Source: Paralithodes platypus | Taxonomy: Eukaryota > Arthropoda > Malacostraca > Decapoda > Lithodidae | DNA: 64,000 nucleotides | Assembly: GCA_032716605.1 (NCBI GenBank) | Contig: CM064552.1 | Location: forward strand, 15,826,525 to 15,890,524 | Reading direction: 5' to 3' | Shown: positions 53,691 to 63,639 of the stretch, in pieces | Layout of the letters: every line of letters begins with the position of its first letter | Numbering within the stretch: position 1 is the stretch's first letter | Program-made: the position numbers and the translations under genes | Notes under the pieces: generated by a model | Seen by the model: the letters and a program-made list of their open reading frames with translations, nothing else | Database searches by the model: none | Told to the model about the DNA's origin: nothing

Positions 53691-54155
53691 TTACTTTCAA
53701 CTTCCCTTCCCTCTCTGACTCTCCTTCCTCCACCAGACCTCTCTTTTCCTCAGTCGGTTTATTCATGCCTTTCGTGTCTTCGCTTATACTCTCTCTCTCT
53801 CTCTCTGCATGCCTGTCATTCCAATCACTGACAATTTTATATCCTCTCTTCCTTGCTCACCTCCTACCCTTTGCCCTCTTCCACCACTGACATCACTTTT
53901 GCCCTTTTAGTTCTCCTACAGATCATAATTTTCTTGTGAATTAGGCTATATTATTGTGTATTTCTTAACATCCTATAAATATTGGCCACTAAATTCAACG
54001 TACTAATAATACAGAGAATGAAAATAATAGCGAGGACAGACTAAACAAATTCCCTCATAAGTATCTCCTCTAGGCACTTCTTTTCAATATTCATTACACC
54101 TCCTTTATTCACAACATTCTATCCTATCTAACTATGTTCCTATTCTTGCTTTTTA
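53691..54155. other. Pyrimidine-rich to AT-rich spacer
   Basis: Nothing beyond a short (CT)n at about 53789-53805 is seen. Confidence 0.5.
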
Positions 54156-54157
54156 TT

Positions 54158-54232
54158 CGTGGCGCAATGCATAAGTGTGTCGATTTTCGGTGTGAGCGTC
54201 CTGGGTTCGAATCCCCGGACTGTCACATGTGT
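54158..54232 (+). pseudogene. tRNA-like sequence (tRNA pseudogene or SINE head)
   Basis: GTGGCGCAATGCATAAGTG resembles a D-arm/A-box region and TGGGTTCGAATCCCCGG is a canonical T-arm/B box. The ends GTGGCG and CTGTCAC can pair as most of an acceptor stem. The T stem has one mismatch and no clean anticodon arm is visible, so a working tRNA is unlikely. Confidence 0.4.
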
Positions 54233-54479
54233 TTGTTAATTTCATTAATCGAGTTTAGGAGTAAAGTTAGTTGGTGGAGAGAACATAATAATTGATAAAT
54301 AATAATTCACTCCCTTATTTATCTTCCTCTGTCATCTTCCCATTTCTTATCTTTTTAGCACACTCTGTTCCTTCATGCCCCCTCTCTCATTCTCGTGTGT
54401 GTGTGTTTGTGTGTGTGTTAACTTTTTCGAAGCATTTCATCGGAACGTCCTTACAGAAACTGACTCGATTTTGTTCTCT

Positions 54480-54700
54480 CTCTCTCTCTTACTACACCAC
54501 TAACACAATTTATCTCCATCATTACTTAGTTACACACTTACTCTCACACGCACACACACACACACATAACTTCACTAACACAATCTCTCTCTCTCTCTCT
54601 CACACACACATTACTTCACTAACATAATCGTTCTCTCTCTCACACACACACACACACATGACTTCACTAACACAATATCTCTCTCTCTCGCTCTCTCTCT
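54480..54700. repeat. (CT)n/(CA)n blocks with repeated ACTTCACTAACACAATC
   Basis: ACTTCACTAACACAATCTCT (54571), ACTTCACTAACATAATCG (54613) and ACTTCACTAACACAATAT (54661) alternate with CT and CA runs, a compound repeat of about 45 bp. Confidence 0.85.
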
Positions 54701-54830
54701 TCCCCACTTCCCCACGCCATCACCTCTCACTCTCTTATCTGCGAACCTTTTTTTCCCTTGCGACTGATGCCACCCTTTTCTTCATCTGCCTGTTATCTCA
54801 ACCCTTTCCTTCCCACTCTTCAACTACATG

Positions 54831-54856
54831 AGAGAGAGAGAGAGAGAGAGAGAGAG
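54831..54856. repeat. (GA)n microsatellite
   Basis: About 13 GA units. Confidence 0.95.
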
Positions 54857-55570
54857 TGTCAGGACATTAGTATCATTATTGATTGTTTTGTTTAGTTTTC
54901 TTGTTTTTTTGGGGGGTATCTAATGTGTTCCTGCACACTTGAGCGTATTGAGCTATGCCTTCATTGTTGTTTAGCGTAATGCTTGTTCCCTCCTTTAGCA
55001 GGCACCAATATATATATTTTTTTGAGGGGGGGGGTACATTCTGCTTCCTCCGTTTTGTATATTCCTTTATATCAACCTCTTCCTCATTATACACTAGTAT
55101 TGAATTTACTGTCAACATTTCAACCCGAGGGCTATTTATTAAATCTATTTTAATAATACAAACAATTCTATGTACGGGTATGTATTTTACTTCCGCTTGT
55201 TTCTTCCTGTTCGTAACCTTCCATCCAATCTCCACATGTCACTCAATCCTTTCCCTCCATCATTCCAAACAGCTCCTCTTACTCTACTTTACTCTTCTCC
55301 ATAGCCTCTTTCTCCTCCTCCATATTCTCTTCTTCCTGTCCTCTCCAATTTCCATATACCCCCTCTCCTGTCTTCTCCTCCTCCTCCTCATTTTGTTTAC
55401 TCATCACTTTCTCCAATTTCCGCATGACCGTCCTCGCCACCTTTCCTAACTTCAAAATGTCCTAATAACCAGTATTTCTCTGTCTCTTCTTCCACCTCTT
55501 CCTCCTCCTCCTCCTCCTCCTTCCTATCCTAAGCTCCCTCTTCTACCACCACCACCACCACCACCTCTTC
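54857..55570. other. Spacer, T-rich then TCC-rich
   Basis: TCC/CTC trinucleotides accumulate from about 55370 and 55500, with an ACC run at 55541-55564. Frames on both strands at about 54876-55449 have no recognisable domain. Confidence 0.5.
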
Positions 55571-55573
55571 CTC

Positions 55574-55923
55574 TTAAGGGAGCCAACCTTGCTTTTTTTC
55601 TCTTTCGCTCCCTCTCTCTTTGGCTTGTATCCATTCGGCCCCATTCAGCCTACTGTTTTAAGACGTTTACCCCCATCCAGGTGTCAATATTTTCCTGGCG
55701 AGCGGTAGCGAGCCAGCATATATATTTTTGTTTTGACAGCAAGTTAAATTTGTACATTTTTCGATAGAAAAATATCTCCAGCGAAGCCGGATTACTTCAT
55801 ACAATGCTGGCTCGCTATCACTCGCCAGGAAGAAATCGACACCTGGATGGGGATAAACGTGGAAAGCCAGGGAAAGAGAGAAAAGGAGAAAAAGATACAA
55901 AAAAGCCGGTGACCCCCCCTCAA
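55574..55923. mobile_element. Fold-back MITE family B, copy B6
   Basis: It starts TTAAGGGAGCCAACCTTGC and ends GGTGACCCCCCCTCAA. The right arm lacks about 30 bp (AAACGTGGAAAGCC in place of AAACGTCTTAAAACAGT...), explaining its shorter length. The cores are GCGAGCGGTAGCGAGCC (left) and a slightly changed opposite copy. Confidence 0.88.
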
Positions 55924-56525
55924 GCTACCTCTTCTACCAACACCACCACCAACACCTCCTCCTCCTCCTTCCTATCTTAATTAAGCTCCCACTTCTCCCA
56001 CTACCACCACCAACTCCTCCTCCACCTGCTGTTCTCTCTCACCTTTCCTACCTCCAAATCGCAACAAAACTCCTCCTCCAACTGCTCATCTTCTCCCTAG
56101 AACATACCTCCTTCTTTCCTCTTCCATCTACTCCCTCTTCTTCCAGTTCTTCTCCTCCTCCTGATCCAGCTCTAACTCTTCTTCTTCCTCCTCCTCACCT
56201 TTCATCCTCCAACATCTCCTCTTCTTCTTCCTTTTCCTCACCTTTCATCCTCCAACTCACGTTTCCTCCGTCCCAAACCTCCGCCTAACCCTCCTTCTCC
56301 TTCCTCCTCACCTTTCATCCCTCCCAAAATCTCCTCCCCCTCCTCTTCTTCCCCCTCATCTTTCTTCCCTCCGAAATCGCATCTCCCTCCTCCTTTTCTT
56401 CTTCCTCCCCACTTTTCCTCCCTCCCTAAACCTCCTCCACCACCTCCTCTTCTTCTTCCATCACCTTTCCTCCTCCCTCCCCAAATCTCCGCCTTAACCC
56501 TTCTCCTTCCTCCTTCCCGAGCGGC
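55924..56525. repeat. TCC/ACC-rich polypyrimidine tract
   Basis: Degenerate TCC-rich DNA with CCTCACCTTTCATCCTCCAA-like blocks at about 56196, 56234 and 56307. Gly/Glu/Arg-rich minus frames are by-products. Confidence 0.8.
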
Positions 56526-56695
56526 CCGCATGTAAACACTAAACAGGTGGGGGGGAGTCACTTTTTGTGCCTGTTACCCCCCATCTCACGCACCCCCACG
56601 GCGGCGTTACAGGCGTGGGGGGGGGGGGGGATTACGGCCGCGGGGGGAAGGGCGTGGAGAGAAGGAGTAAGAGAAGATTAACTAGAACGTCTTGA
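56526..56695. other. GC-rich patch with G runs
   Basis: GGCGGCGTTACAGGCG followed by a G run of 14 (about 56617-56630) and GGCCGCGGGGGG. No gene or promoter element is convincing. Confidence 0.45.
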
Positions 56696-56816
56696 GGTTA
56701 ACGTCTTCAGCCCCATGGTGTCATTTCAATTATATTCTGGCTAACTTGAAGTATTTTTTTTTCAGATTTGGAGTGAACTATGTAAATTAAAATGGTTAAT
56801 GTTATCTCGCATAACT
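56696..56816. mobile_element. Family D left half
   Basis: GGTTAACGTCTTCAGCCCC and ATTATATTCTGGCTAACTTG lead to the midpoint TGGTTAATGTTATCTCGC. No right arm follows. Confidence 0.55.
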
Positions 56817-57122
56817 AGTATGTCTCTATGTCATATGTATGCCCAGTTTAAATAATTAACAACATCATTCACTGCAAAATCTTCATAATAACTGAGTAAT
56901 CTAGATAGGGACATTGTAATATACCGTCAGCTAAAAAAAAATACAGACTATAGAAGGGTTAAAAGAAAGGGATAACAAGAGGGGAGGTTTGGTCGGTAGA
57001 GAACAGATTGAGATACAGATGATAAGTAAAGTAAGGATGAGAGAGGAAGGGAGGGTGAGAAGAACGACCAAGGAAATAAATAGGATTTATTTTTTTACGC
57101 AAATGGGAACGAAACGATGAAG
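56817..57122. other. Spacer, nothing recognised
   Basis: A/G-rich in its second half. No coding frame or repeat boundary. Confidence 0.5.
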
Positions 57123-57335
57123 TTAAAACCTTAGAAAATTATGACGCATTTTGACAGTGTATTCTGGCTATCATTAGAATTTTATATAGCTCAAGAAGGA
57201 TCTGTGGGAATCAAAAGGGCAAAGACTATCTCACTTAACCCTCTGACACCAAACACCCTTCTTAATCTAGATACAATCGTCTAATAATAGCCAGAAAACA
57301 GAAAATAATGCGTCATCGCGTCTTCTGAGGGTTAA
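57123..57335. mobile_element. Fold-back MITE family D copy (uninterrupted)
   Basis: It ends TCTTCTGAGGGTTAA. The arms contain CTGGCTATCATTAGAATTTT and ATCGTCTAATAATAGCCAG, and the midpoint is CTCACTTAACCCTC. Confidence 0.8.
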
Positions 57336-57504
57336 CAAAGCAAGGAAGAAAGTGAAGAGTGAGAGGAAGCGATATGGAACACAAGCTGGAAATAGCATTA
57401 GGCCATTCTAAATTTACCCTTTGAAATGCTAGTTAACAATGAAAATGTGATAGGAAAATGTATTAAATGAATGATAAAGCTGTTGAGAAAAGGATATATG
57501 CCGT

Positions 57505-57862
57505 TTAAAGTGAGTTTTATTTTATTTTGTATTTGTTTTTAGTTTCCTCCCAAGACCTCCGTCAAACTTAAACAAATAAGTACCCCAAAGATCCAACCTT
57601 CCATATTAATGTGTTCACTTTTAGGAAAAGGTCCCGGCCGGTCCCTCCTAGGTTGCAGGCTCAGTATCGCGCTCACCAGGAACAACTCGACATCTAAATG
57701 GCACGATTTTTTTTTTTTTTTTTTATTGACAAAGAAAAGGGGCAAAAGGTCTTAAAATTAACAACAAAAATGGGGGCGAACGTCTTAAATCTCAGAAACT
57801 AAAAGGGCTAAACATGAGGGAGAAGCTTGGGGTCCAGGAAAGCTTCAAACCTCCTCCTCAAC
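57505..57862 (+). mobile_element. Family A, copy A19, decayed
   Basis: TTAAAGTGAGTTTTATTT opens the copy. TTTCCTCCCAAGACCTCCGT, the hairpin remnant GTCCCGGCCGGTCC, a disrupted core (CAGTATCGCGCTCACCAGG), subterminal repeats with a T run (57708-57723) and CTAAACATGAGGGAGAAG follow. The right terminus has lost its TTAA (CCTCCTCCTCAA). Confidence 0.8.
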
Positions 57863-57914
57863 CCCTCTTCTCACTCGTATATTCTTCCCCACATGGCCTA
57901 CCCCCTCCCCCGCC

Positions 57915-58340
57915 CAAGAAGAAAAAAAAAAAAAAAAAACATACTGGTCTCCACTTATCCTTTCTATCTTACCGGCAAACCATTCCTTCTTTCCGGTGCC
58001 TTTCTTAACCCTTTATGTTACCGTTTCCTTCCACCTTCCCTCTCATCTCCTTCTCCTCTTCTTCTTCTCCTTCCTCCTATTCCTCCTCCTCCTTCTCTTC
58101 TTCTTCCTCCTCCTCACTTCTCATTCTCAGAAACCTTCTCCTCCTCACTTTTCCTACTCCTCCTCCTTCTCTTCTTCTTCTTCTTCCTCCTGCTCACCTC
58201 TCATCCTCCAAAATCTCCTCTTCTTCTTCCTCCTCACTTTTCCTCCGTCCCAAACCTCCAACTAACCCTCCTTCCCCTTCCTCTTCCACCCCACCTTTCA
58301 TCCCTCTCCAAATCCCCTTTCCTTACACCTTCACTCTCGT
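57915..58340. repeat. A run and TCC/TTC-rich tract
   Basis: An A run lies at 57921-57939. From 58025 TTCTTCCTCCTCCT-type repeats include CACTTTTCCTMCTCCTCC blocks at about 58154 and 58236. Ser/Leu/Pro-rich frames are by-products. Confidence 0.8.
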
Positions 58341-58352
58341 CTCTGCTTTAAC

Positions 58353-58564
58353 TTAACCCTTTCTGTATTAGGAGGCCCTTTTTCACTATATTCTGGCTAT
58401 CACGGACGATTTTATTCAGGCTAGGAGGGAATTGTGCGCGCCAGAGTTAAGTGTGATGAATTGTATCCATTTCGTTCTTACAAGGCATTCCAAAGCTAAG
58501 AAAAGTCGTCTAATGTTAGCCAGAATAGTATAACAAAAACGTCATCCGATACTGAAGGGGTTAA
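58353..58564. mobile_element. Family D/C-type fold-back copy (uninterrupted)
   Basis: TTAACCCTTTCTGTATTAGG opens the copy and CGATACTGAAGGGGTTAA closes it, 212 bp. The midpoint is AGAGTTAAGTGTGATG. Confidence 0.83.
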
Positions 58565-58708
58565 GAGATGAAAGTTGATGAAGATTACTAAACATTGTTT
58601 CTGAATATGGACAGGGACATGGAAACATATAATATAGGGCTTTATAATAGCGCTAATAAACAATTGTATGATTGATTTTTGTTAATCCTTGAACGCTAAG
58701 GAAAAGGA

Positions 58709-58714
<6 letters not shown>

Positions 58715-58788
<74 letters not shown>
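58715..58788. repeat. (GA)n microsatellite
   Basis: About 36 pure GA units. Confidence 0.98.
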
Positions 58789-58791
<3 letters not shown>

Positions 58792-58859
58792 TGATTGACT
58801 AACAGAGCAGTTATTGGCAGGTCATCAAACAATCACCTAGCATGATGACTATAACCACT

Positions 58860-59129
58860 ACACACACACACACACACACATATACCCTGCTTGACACCAC
58901 CTACTCTGACATTACCACCACCTCTGCCACCACTTATATCAATTTGGATCAATATTAATCCTATTCCGACCATGGATCATTATATATCTTACTCTCACCT
59001 TGGATAAGTATGCATAGATCCTATGTCAGTGTGAATAATCCTACCTCAAAATGTGATTCCTATACATCCTAATCCTAGCTTGAACCATCACAGTGGCAAT
59101 CAATATTTTATATGCAAACCAATTACGCA
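58860..59129. other. (CA)n start and weak GGATCA-type repeats
   Basis: A (CA)10 run at 58860-58880 is followed by sequence with loosely repeated TTGGATMAATAT and ATCCTA words. No gene recognised. Confidence 0.5.
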
Positions 59130-59465
59130 GCATGTTTTATTAGTAGTATTTTACTCAGATTCTTAGCTTAAGACATTCTTTCAGGGTCAGAGGGTTATTA
59201 TCTATCTTATTAATCCTTGTCATTCTAACAGGTACTTCGTAAGTTGATAACAAGTGTATGGAGATAGATACAACAGTATTATTTCTACTCAAGCTACCTG
59301 CAGGGGAATGTTGTCAACTTAGGATGGATTAGTCCGATTCAGAAGGTTAACTGAAATAGTATCTAGCTCTTTTATCCCTTGAGGCCCTTCCTAAGCCAAG
59401 TAAAATCATCTGATAGTAAAATTAATAAAGTAAATAATGCGTCATCCGATTGAAAGGGCTGAATC
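59130..59465. mobile_element. Two family D fragments
   Basis: A partial copy around 59135-59260 (CAGAGGGTTATTATCTATC midpoint) and a right half at about 59335-59465 (CCCTTCCTAAGCCAAGTAAA, then AATAATGCGTCATCCGATTG) are recognisable. Confidence 0.5.
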
Positions 59466-59519
59466 AAAATCACCACCACCACCGTCGTCGCAGTCACTGG
59501 CTTAAAATAGTAAATCGAT

Positions 59520-59860
59520 AGTGAATCAAGGGCGGCGCGAGTGTGTCCTACTTCACTACCAAATCATCCTCTCTCTCCTTTTATAACACCTTAGATGATA
59601 TGAGGTTATATAGGTTGCGCTTCTTCTATTCCCAAGGTAAGTCAAAAATAGAAAACCCCCTAAAATATAAGCCTACTCACCATTCAAAACACCTTTGATT
59701 ATGTAAGACAGTTTTAGGTACATTTTCGAACATACCTAAAATATATCAAAATATAATTACATGAATAAATAATGATAAACCTGTGAATCAAGGCGGCGCG
59801 AGAGTGTCCTGGAGTGCCAAGTCATTCTCACCCTCCTTTTAAAACACCTTACATGAGGTG
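59520..59860. repeat. Dispersed duplication of a segment of about 80 bp
   Basis: GTGAATCAAGGGCGGCGCGA (59520) and GTGAATCAAGGCGGCGCGAG (59782) begin two segments that continue with AGTGTGTCCT/AGAGTGTCCT, CCAAATCATCCTCTCTCTCC / CCAAGTCATTCTCACCCTCC and AACACCTTAGATGA / AACACCTTACATGA. GC-rich starts stand out from the AT-rich surroundings. Confidence 0.75.
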
Positions 59861-59924
59861 ATGTTCTTTTTCTTGTATGCCGGACCAGGCGATTTTATAC
59901 ATCTCAGAGCTATGTTAGTACGCA

Positions 59925-59927
<3 letters not shown>

Positions 59928-59980
<53 letters not shown>
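59928..59980. repeat. (CA)n microsatellite
   Basis: About 26 CA units. Confidence 0.98.
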
Positions 59981-59984
<4 letters not shown>

Positions 59985-60467
59985 CCCAATGAGAACATTT
60001 AATCAAAACTGTAAATTTTCCAGTTCAAATTAATGAGGACTAACTATTCTATATATTTTCTAATTTAAAAAGACCTTTATGATGTACTATCAAAGTGTTA
60101 TGAGAAATCTTATATCAAATAAATGGAACCAACCTCCATTAAATTAACAATTACAATTAGGACAAGATAAATTCTACCTACCGCCAGGTGATTTTACTGT
60201 ATGATATACCTGAGATAGTACAGTCATTTCAAAAGTCATATCCCCACACATTCAACTTAATTTTTCTATCATGATATAAGAAAAAAAAAAAAAAAATCTA
60301 AACACAACTGAACAAAGCTGGAATATTAAAGGTTTGCTCAAGTATGTCAAGGAAATGTGTATGTATTTATTTGAATTTACTGATTTATCGTCTATATTTA
60401 TCAATATTGGTATTTTTTTCTATATATCGTACTAGAGATTATCCTAGTTCAAATTATGATAGCAGGC
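59981..60467. other. AT-rich spacer, nothing recognised
   Basis: An A run of 17 lies near 60281-60297. No coding frame or repeat boundary. Confidence 0.5.
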
Positions 60468-60545
60468 CACGAAAAAAAAAAAAAGGAAAAGTGGGGATTG
60501 GGCTTGAGTAAATAGATAGATAGATAGATAGGCCAGGAAAAAAGG
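60468..60545 (-). repeat. Repeat family G copy, inverted
   Basis: GTGGGGATTGGGCTTGAGTA followed by (ATAG)n is the reverse complement of the arrangement at 21.2 and 32.8 kb. Confidence 0.6.
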
Positions 60546-60846
60546 TTACTCCAGCTATGGTTCTAAATCCGTACAGAGCTATATATATCGTGACTCACCT
60601 GTAATAGTCAAGAGGTGTTCAAGGTTAGCCTATCTTTCTTTCATAAAAATAGACCAACTACTGGCCGCCTACAAAAACCTTGGCTATTTTTAGTGACGCC
60701 AAGGCTCGCAAATTGGTCCAGTGCAATTTAAAGACAGTCTGAAATGAGTCTGGAATGAGAGACTAACCATAGGCGGAGTCACATGGGTAGTTTTTATGAT
60801 ACACTGAAGAACTATATTGAGCAACTTTTATATTGTATCTATTATT

Positions 60847-60885
<39 letters not shown>

Positions 60886-61218
60886 TATGATACACTGAAG
60901 AACTATTTTGAGAAACTGCATGAGCCACCAGGATCAGATACCGAGAATCACTACTTACTGCTCACCGGATTGGCTTCTATCATCGGTAGGGGTTCATGTA
61001 TTCTTGACCATGACTGTACCTAATCGTAACTTGAGAGAGAGAGAGAGAGTACTCCCAAAAGGTAAGTAGGAAGAAAAGTTTATAAACGATGAGGAAGTAG
61101 AAGATAACATTTTGTCTTCATTTCCAAACTTTCCTTCACTCGTATAATAGAGTACGTCGGCTACTTACAAATAGCATTATTAATTTTGTAACCGGGGTTT
61201 TCCTAAATAAAAAAATTG
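60546..61218. other. Spacer with (TTA)n and a small duplication
   Basis: (TTA)n at 60844-60885 is flanked by TTATGATACACTGAAGAACT twice (about 60796 and 60886), a duplication of about 25 bp. A short (GA)n lies near 61034. No gene recognised. Confidence 0.6.
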
Positions 61219-61436
61219 TTAACCCATACAATACCGTTGACGTCATTTTCATTATATTCTGGCAGCTATTAGACGATTATATTAAGCTTAAGAAGGACCT
61301 CTAACCATGAAAAGGCCACACACTATCTCACTTCATCCTTTTACCTACCACAGATCCTCCTCCCTGAGCTGCATACAATCGTCTAATAGTTGCCAGAATA
61401 TGATGATACGGACGTCACCGGTACAGAAGGGGTTAA
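61219..61436. mobile_element. Fold-back MITE family C, copy C8 (uninterrupted)
   Basis: TTAACCCATACAATACCG opens the copy and CCGGTACAGAAGGGGTTAA closes it. The arms contain ATTATATTCTGGCAGCTATT and AATAGTTGCCAGAATATGAT. Confidence 0.87.
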
Positions 61437-61584
61437 TATTTAATTGTAGATTGCTGGAGAACACCTACATATGTAAACAATGCCGGTATATAATGTTATG
61501 TCTCAACTTGTTTGTTTCATGCTTTACAAAACGTAATGTCAGGGGTATACTTAAATTTCAATATATATTAGTAACTGGGATTAT

Positions 61585-61795
61585 TTACCCTTTAAGACAA
61601 GAGGAAACGTTTCTTCCTTTTATTCTGGTTATTGGTAGACAATTTTATTAGTTTAGGAATTAATTATGGGAGTCAAAGGGTTAATTGAGATAGGTTTCAC
61701 CAATTATATTTTAGAGGGACTTCCAAGCCCAAGCAAAATCGTCTAGTTTTAGGAAAAGGTAAATGAAAATACGTCCTGTAAGACTGAAAGATCTA
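61585..61795. mobile_element. Fold-back MITE family D copy, degenerate ends
   Basis: The midpoint AAAGGGTTAATTGAGATAG and arms TTATTCTGGTTATTGGTAG / CAAAATCGTCTAGTTTTAG are clear. The termini (CCCTTTAAGACAAG and GACTGAAAGATC) have lost TTAA. Confidence 0.7.
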
Positions 61796-61862
61796 TGGCT
61801 GCCCAGCCTCCATAACCACAATGTTACTATTACTATCAATCCCAGTAGAACCTAGACTTGTA

Positions 61863-62387
61863 TTAACCCCTACTGTACCAGCGACGTCGTTATATTATTA
61901 TTTATTCTATCTATATTTACACGATTTTGTGCAGCTTAAGAAATATCTATCTATCTATCTATCTATCTATTGCCGGACGCCTTACTCCCCTTAATGAGGG
62001 TGGCCATACAGAGAAGGCCCCCAAGCAGACCTATTCCCTGTAAGAGGGACAACCCGAGCCAGTTTACTGAAGGACTTACAGGATTGACCACTCAATTTAG
62101 GATCCGTCCGACTCCGAGGCCCTCTATGTATCTTGTTAGCACTATTTTTCTACAGTGGTGTTCGGCTAGTCCATCCACTAACCTGCCTAACACTTAGATA
62201 AGCAGTACAGATTTGTATCAGGTTTACTCCCCTAGACAGGTTGCCGACCAAGGCTGACGAGTCCCATCCACCCGGTATATATCTATGGTAGTTAATTGAC
62301 AAAGTTCGAAGCCTGTTAATTGCTGGAAATCTCCTAATAGTTGCCAGAATATGATAAGAAGGTTGTCACCGGTACTGAATGGGTTAA
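61863..62387. mobile_element. Family C, copy C10, interrupted by a foreign segment
   Basis: The left arm starts TTAACCCCTACTGTACCAG and stops at AGCTTAAGAAATATCTAT. The right part resumes TATATCTATGGTAGTTAATT and ends GGTACTGAATGGGTTAA. About 310 bp of unrelated sequence with (ATCT)n at its edge lies between. Confidence 0.75.
61972..62280. other. Unidentified GC-richer insert within C10
   Basis: The segment begins GCCGGACGCCTTACTCCCC after an (ATCT)n run and ends GACGAGTCCCATCCACCCGG. It is less AT-rich than its surroundings, has a 75-residue plus frame without a known domain and no obvious inverted ends. Possibly a SINE or LINE fragment. Confidence 0.45.
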
Positions 62388-63062
62388 TATAGGCACGGTT
62401 AGCACTATACCAACATCAGCCACAGTGATGACATGGTGGGGCAGTGCTGTGACGGGACCTTATTGTACTACAGTCATAGACTGACTACAGTACACTCCAA
62501 CTACTGAAAGGCTACCCCGCCTGAGCCGTTACAGTGCATGTAATGGAAAGGTGACGTTAAACCATTGTATGTATTGTATGTATCGGGATTCATTTTCGTA
62601 TTTTACCTGATATACAAAATCATACACAATAAATATTTATATTAATAGACAAAAACAATTAAATTATTACACATAATTCTCACAAACTGAAAAACACACT
62701 CGATCCAGATAAATTAAAAGACCCTACTGCCACACTATAGTCAAAATCAATACCTCTCCAAAAATCTTAGGATATCATGTGTGCAAAGTAGAGAGACAGA
62801 TAGCCTACAGATATTAACTCGACAGAGACGTAGTAAATTCATATTTTTCCATTAAGTGTCGAGAAATCAGTTGTTAAGGGATTCAATTTGCCATCAGCTG
62901 AAATAAAATCGCCTATACGTGCATCCCATAGTGGTAGTCATAGAAACACGCAAGAACAGTAATAGTAACTTAATTATAGGCAGGTTTTCGGGTGACTATT
63001 GATTCTGAGCGTACACAAGCAGGTAGCGCGGTAGAAGTAAAGGGGTAACTCCAAAGGCTGGG
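62388..63062. other. AT-rich spacer, nothing recognised
   Basis: No coding frame or repeat boundary. TTGTATGTATTGTATGTATC near 62564 is a short simple repeat. Confidence 0.5.
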
Positions 63063-63435
63063 TTAAGGGGGTAGTGCTTGGTTTTTGGTCTGTGTATTTA
63101 TTAATTTATTTATTTTTGAGTGTCCTCGCTAGACCTCCATCAAGCTTAAAATAGCACCCCCTAGACCCCCTTTCAAGATAAATTTGTAAATTTTTCGGTA
63201 GAAAAATGTACCGGCCTAAGGCCGGTTTCTTCTAAAATTACAGGCTTGCTATCGCTCGCCATGAACAAATCGACACCTACCTAAATGGAACGAAAGTTCT
63301 TAAGATTGATGAATAAATGGAGCGAAAGGTCATAAAATCGACAAACTAACGGCACGAAAATCTTAAAACCTCAAAAATAATATGCTAAACATGAGGGAGA
63401 AGGGGGTCCATAAAAAGCGAGTACTACCCCCTTAA
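63063..63435 (+). mobile_element. Fold-back MITE family A, copy A20
   Basis: It starts TTAAGGGGGTAGTGCTTGG and ends GAGTACTACCCCCTTAA, the same terminal subtype as A10. The full element is present, including the CGGCCTAAGGCCGG hairpin, core GGCTTGCTATCGCTCGCC and three subterminal repeats. Confidence 0.92.
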
Positions 63436-63577
63436 ATGGTCACAAAAAAACGGGTAGAGAGAGAGCGTTAGGCCGAGTCGTACAGTATGGTCCTGAGGGG
63501 GGAGTATAACCGGGGTGTACAGTCGCAAGCAGTAGTTCCTGGACAGACTTGCAATGTTGTGTCGTAAAAAGATAACA

Positions 63578-63578
63578 C

Positions 63579-63632
<54 letters not shown>
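63578..63632. repeat. (CA)n microsatellite
   Basis: About 27 CA units. Cys-Val frames on the minus strand are artefacts. Confidence 0.98.
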
Positions 63633-63634
<2 letters not shown>

Positions 63635-63639
63635 TAATA

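Noticed and set aside
53218..53890. Ser/Leu/Phe-rich plus ORFs up to 188 residues
   Set aside because: They come from a pyrimidine-rich degenerate repeat and overlap in all three plus frames.
57827..58356. Pro/Ser/Leu-rich plus ORFs up to 174 residues
   Set aside because: They come from a TCC/TTC-rich tract. Overlapping frames are equally open.
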